In this document: positions 59,051 to 60,869 of the stretch, in pieces
How positions within the stretch are numbered: position 1 is the first letter of the stretch
Layout of the letters: each line of letters starts with the position of its first letter
DNA from: JAAZIN01 sp964464625
Lineage (GTDB): Bacteria; Bacillota; Dethiobacteria; DTU022
NCBI GenBank assembly: GCA_964464625.1
Contig: CAYXKD010000007.1
Location: forward strand, 1-60,869
Length of the DNA stretch: 60,869 bases
Reading direction: 5' to 3'
Notes under the pieces: model-generated
Told to the model about the DNA's origin: nothing
Seen by the model: the letters and a program-made list of their open reading frames with translations, nothing else
The model's database searches: none
Program-made: the position numbers and the translations under genes

Positions 59051-60259
59051 ATGCACTTCAGCAGGTCTTACCTGCTGCAGAAGCCGAAAAAGAAATTGAA
59101 AGGTAAGCGCAAACTGCTGCTGCTCCTTATTGTGGTTATGCTGCTTATACTCGCGCTCGTTTTCTCCTTTAACCTCATTTCAATCTTTAATTCCTTTCAT
59201 AATGATGCCGCCTGGGCTCAGGATCTGCGTTTGCAAAAAGGCGGCGATGAGCGGGTATACCTTCTTTGCGGGATCGACTACTGGGGCACAAACCCCTATG
59301 CGGAGAGGCTGCTCCTCGTTCATCACGACACCCTCAATCAGGTTATCAGCCTGCTCTACATTCCCGGGAATACTCTGATCGAAAGGGGGGATGGCGGACC
59401 CGAAACCCTGGGTCAAGTTTACCGTCATCTTGACCGGCGCCTTTTTATCGAGCTGGTGCAGAAGCTTGCTGGCATTCCCATACACCATTATGCAGTTTTT
59501 AATTACCAGGGGATAGCTGTTCTGGGTGATTACCTGGATGGAGTTGAAAGCAGTGCTCTTCCAGAGGGAGAGGAAGAAGGTTCATTGATCCCCCGGGAGA
59601 AGGGGCTTCTGAAGGGATTTAAACTGTACCGCTACTTTATTACAGCGGACTACCGCGAAGCGCCCTGGGAGCAGTTGGAGAGACAGCAGAACGTTCTATC
59701 AGGGTTGTGGGGGAGGATGGAGCGGAAAAGAGCCTGGAGCTGGCCTCAAATGATCAAAACGCTTGCACCTTTTTTAGAAACAGATCTTTCCTGGCGTGAA
59801 CTGACGCATCTGCATAATCAGTTTGGTGAGTACGAATTTGCCGCGATGAAACAGCTGGTTCTGCCGGGGAAAGAGGGGGTTATCGACGGCTGTCTTTACT
59901 GGGTGCCCGATGAGAAACTGCTTGATGATATAGTGCGCCTTATCAATGAGGGATACCTGGTGATCCCATCGGAAGTCAAGGTGGAGGTGCTCAACGGCAG
60001 CGGTATTGATGGTCTGGCTTCTGAAGTAGGTGCTTTGCTAGAGGAAGAAGGCTTCCAGGTGGTGAGAAAAGATAATGCCGATCATTTTGATTATGTAGAG
60101 TCGCAGGTGATCGCTCTGGGCGAAGTTAATGACAAAGCCAGGGCGGTAGCTCTGTATATCCCCGGTTCATCCATGTTGCACAGCTATGACCCTGAAGCTT
60201 CTGTTGATGTGACCGTGATCATTGGTAGCAGCTATATTGAATATCAGAACAGATCCTAG
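59051..60259 (+). CDS. LytR-CpsA-Psr-like protein with LytR_C domain, degenerate catalytic residues
   Basis: A 402-residue membrane-anchored protein with a basic N-terminus and one helix (about 22-43). An LCP-like domain (about 65-290) retains YLLCGIDYWG and the LERQQNVLSGL segment. A LytR_C domain (VEVLNGSGIDGLASEVGALLEEEGF, about 315-395) follows. LCP enzymes transfer wall polymers to peptidoglycan. Here the key SIPRD motif is YIPGN and the RSDT region is AERLLLVHHDT, so catalytic Arg and Asp appear missing. It starts 3 nt after yqeK. Confidence 0.82.
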   Translation: MHFSRSYLLQKPKKKLKGKRKLLLLLIVVMLLILALVFSFNLISIFNSFHNDAAWAQDLRLQKGGDERVYLLCGIDYWGTNPYAERLLLVHHDTLNQVISLLYIPGNTLIERGDGGPETLGQVYRHLDRRLFIELVQKLAGIPIHHYAVFNYQGIAVLGDYLDGVESSALPEGEEEGSLIPREKGLLKGFKLYRYFITADYREAPWEQLERQQNVLSGLWGRMERKRAWSWPQMIKTLAPFLETDLSWRELTHLHNQFGEYEFAAMKQLVLPGKEGVIDGCLYWVPDEKLLDDIVRLINEGYLVIPSEVKVEVLNGSGIDGLASEVGALLEEEGFQVVRKDNADHFDYVESQVIALGEVNDKARAVALYIPGSSMLHSYDPEASVDVTVIIGSSYIEYQNRS

Positions 60260-60285
60260 ATCTTTATTACAAGGAGGTGAACTGC

Positions 60286-60639
60286 TTGTCGAAAGAGGCA
60301 AGCAGCTCCCGAAAGCTGGCTTTATGGGCGGCGGAACTTGCCGCGGAGAAAAAAGCGCAAGATCTCACCTTGCTGGAGGTGGGCAAAATCTCCATCGTAG
60401 CAGACTACTTCCTCATCGCCTCCGGCGCAACGCGGATCCAGGTCCAGACAATCTGCGATCACTTGCTTGAAAAAATCAAGGAACAGGGCCGTTCCCTGCT
60501 GCGGATGGAGGGTTACCGTGAAGGATGGTGGATAGTGCTCGACTACGGTGAACTGGTGATCCATCTGTTTCAGCCCGAAGCGAGGGAGTTTTACAGACTG
60601 GAGCGACTCTGGAGCCGTGCCCCTCTTATTACTGTTTAA
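60286..60639 (+). CDS. rsfS: Ribosomal silencing factor RsfS
   Basis: A 117-residue protein that binds L14 and blocks subunit joining under starvation. Family motifs are VADYFLIASGATRIQVQTICD and EGYREGWWIVLDYGELVIHLF, followed by REFYRLERLW. I use TTG 60286 because AAGGAGG ends 8 nt upstream; GTG 60277 lies within the ribosome site. It ends the nadD-yqeK-rsfS group. Confidence 0.95.
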   Translation: MSKEASSSRKLALWAAELAAEKKAQDLTLLEVGKISIVADYFLIASGATRIQVQTICDHLLEKIKEQGRSLLRMEGYREGWWIVLDYGELVIHLFQPEAREFYRLERLWSRAPLITV

Positions 60640-60869
60640 CAAGCCCTTGAGGGGAACGGCAACATCGCATTTTTCAATTTTTACTGGCAGGAGAGAGATA
60701 GCAAAAAGGGTTAACAAGGTTAAAGACAACAAAAGGCCGGCAAGGGGTTTTTCAAGTATTTCTGATGCAAATGTCAGGTAAATACCAGGCAAATGCCGGC
60801 GCAATATCTGCTAAACTGTGAGTAAAATGTTAGCGGGGGGAAGGAGATCAAAATAAGCCTGCTTTAAGC
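60640..60869 (+). promoter_or_regulatory. Start of a leader for the next gene, cut by the window edge
   Basis: No gene starts in these 230 nt. A -10-like TAAAAT (60823-60828) is followed by an element at 60833-60869 that is nearly the same as 18424-18459 upstream of tig. leuS often follows rsfS in Clostridia and often carries a T-box leader, so a T-box is one possibility, but the sequence ends too early to tell. Confidence 0.35.

Noticed and set aside
1..60869. CRISPR arrays, insertion sequences, integrases or phage genes
   Set aside because: None were seen. Gene order is housekeeping throughout and no regularly spaced direct repeats occur.

Overview
The window is about 61 kb of chromosomal DNA, densely coding and of moderate GC, from an anaerobic, probably endospore-forming Firmicute of the Clostridia type. 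This is inferred from gene content: an Rnf complex in the order CDGEAB, the tig-clpP-clpX-lonB-lon-ysxC block, SpoIVFA/SpoIVFB-like and SpoIID-like proteins, a Bacillus-type FadR/FadN/FadA module, and strong AAGGAGG-type ribosome binding sites with many GTG and TTG starts. I see no phage, insertion sequence, CRISPR array or rRNA.

Layout. 1-4.1 kb: the 3' end of feoB, an alpha/beta hydrolase and a lipoprotein penicillin acylase. 4.2-7.3 kb: tRNA-Gln and tRNA-His, a LiaF-like membrane protein, a divergent MurE-like ligase and a ferredoxin. 7.5-13.5 kb: a long SpoIID-domain protein, a 25-codon lipobox peptide with its own terminator, an asparagine-synthetase-like protein with a ruined glutaminase site, and an M24 peptidase. 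13.9-18.3 kb: the minus-strand fadR-fadN-fadA operon with a FadR-type operator. 18.4-27 kb: a structured leader, then trigger factor, ClpP, ClpX, LonB, Lon and YsxC. 27-34.5 kb: an orphan dehydratase activase, BirA, ValS, FolC and a radical SAM protein. 34.6-41.1 kb: rnfCDGEAB and apbE, an ion-pumping ferredoxin:NAD+ oxidoreductase with its flavin-attaching enzyme. 41.2-48.7 kb: a Gx-type transporter, maf, radC, mreBCD, mrdA and rodA (cell shape). 48.9-60.6 kb: spoIVFA/spoIVFB, two paired radical SAM-associated proteins, rng, rplU, rpmA, obgE, nadD, an RRM protein, yqeK, an LCP-like protein and rsfS. The window ends inside what looks like the leader of the next gene.

How the parts connect. 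FadR, FadN and FadA point to regulated beta-oxidation of fatty acids. Rnf with ApbE couples reduced ferredoxin to NAD+ and an ion gradient. The remaining blocks are housekeeping: protein quality control, translation, cell-wall elongation and sporulation.

Observations most worth checking: the AsnB-like protein with Ser in place of its nucleophilic Cys; an L27 with no N-terminal extension and no prp gene beside it; an RnfG with two flavinylation motifs; a Mur ligase lacking the usual amino-acid recognition motif; the minimal lipobox peptide; and a leader element that appears both upstream of tig and at the right edge of the window.
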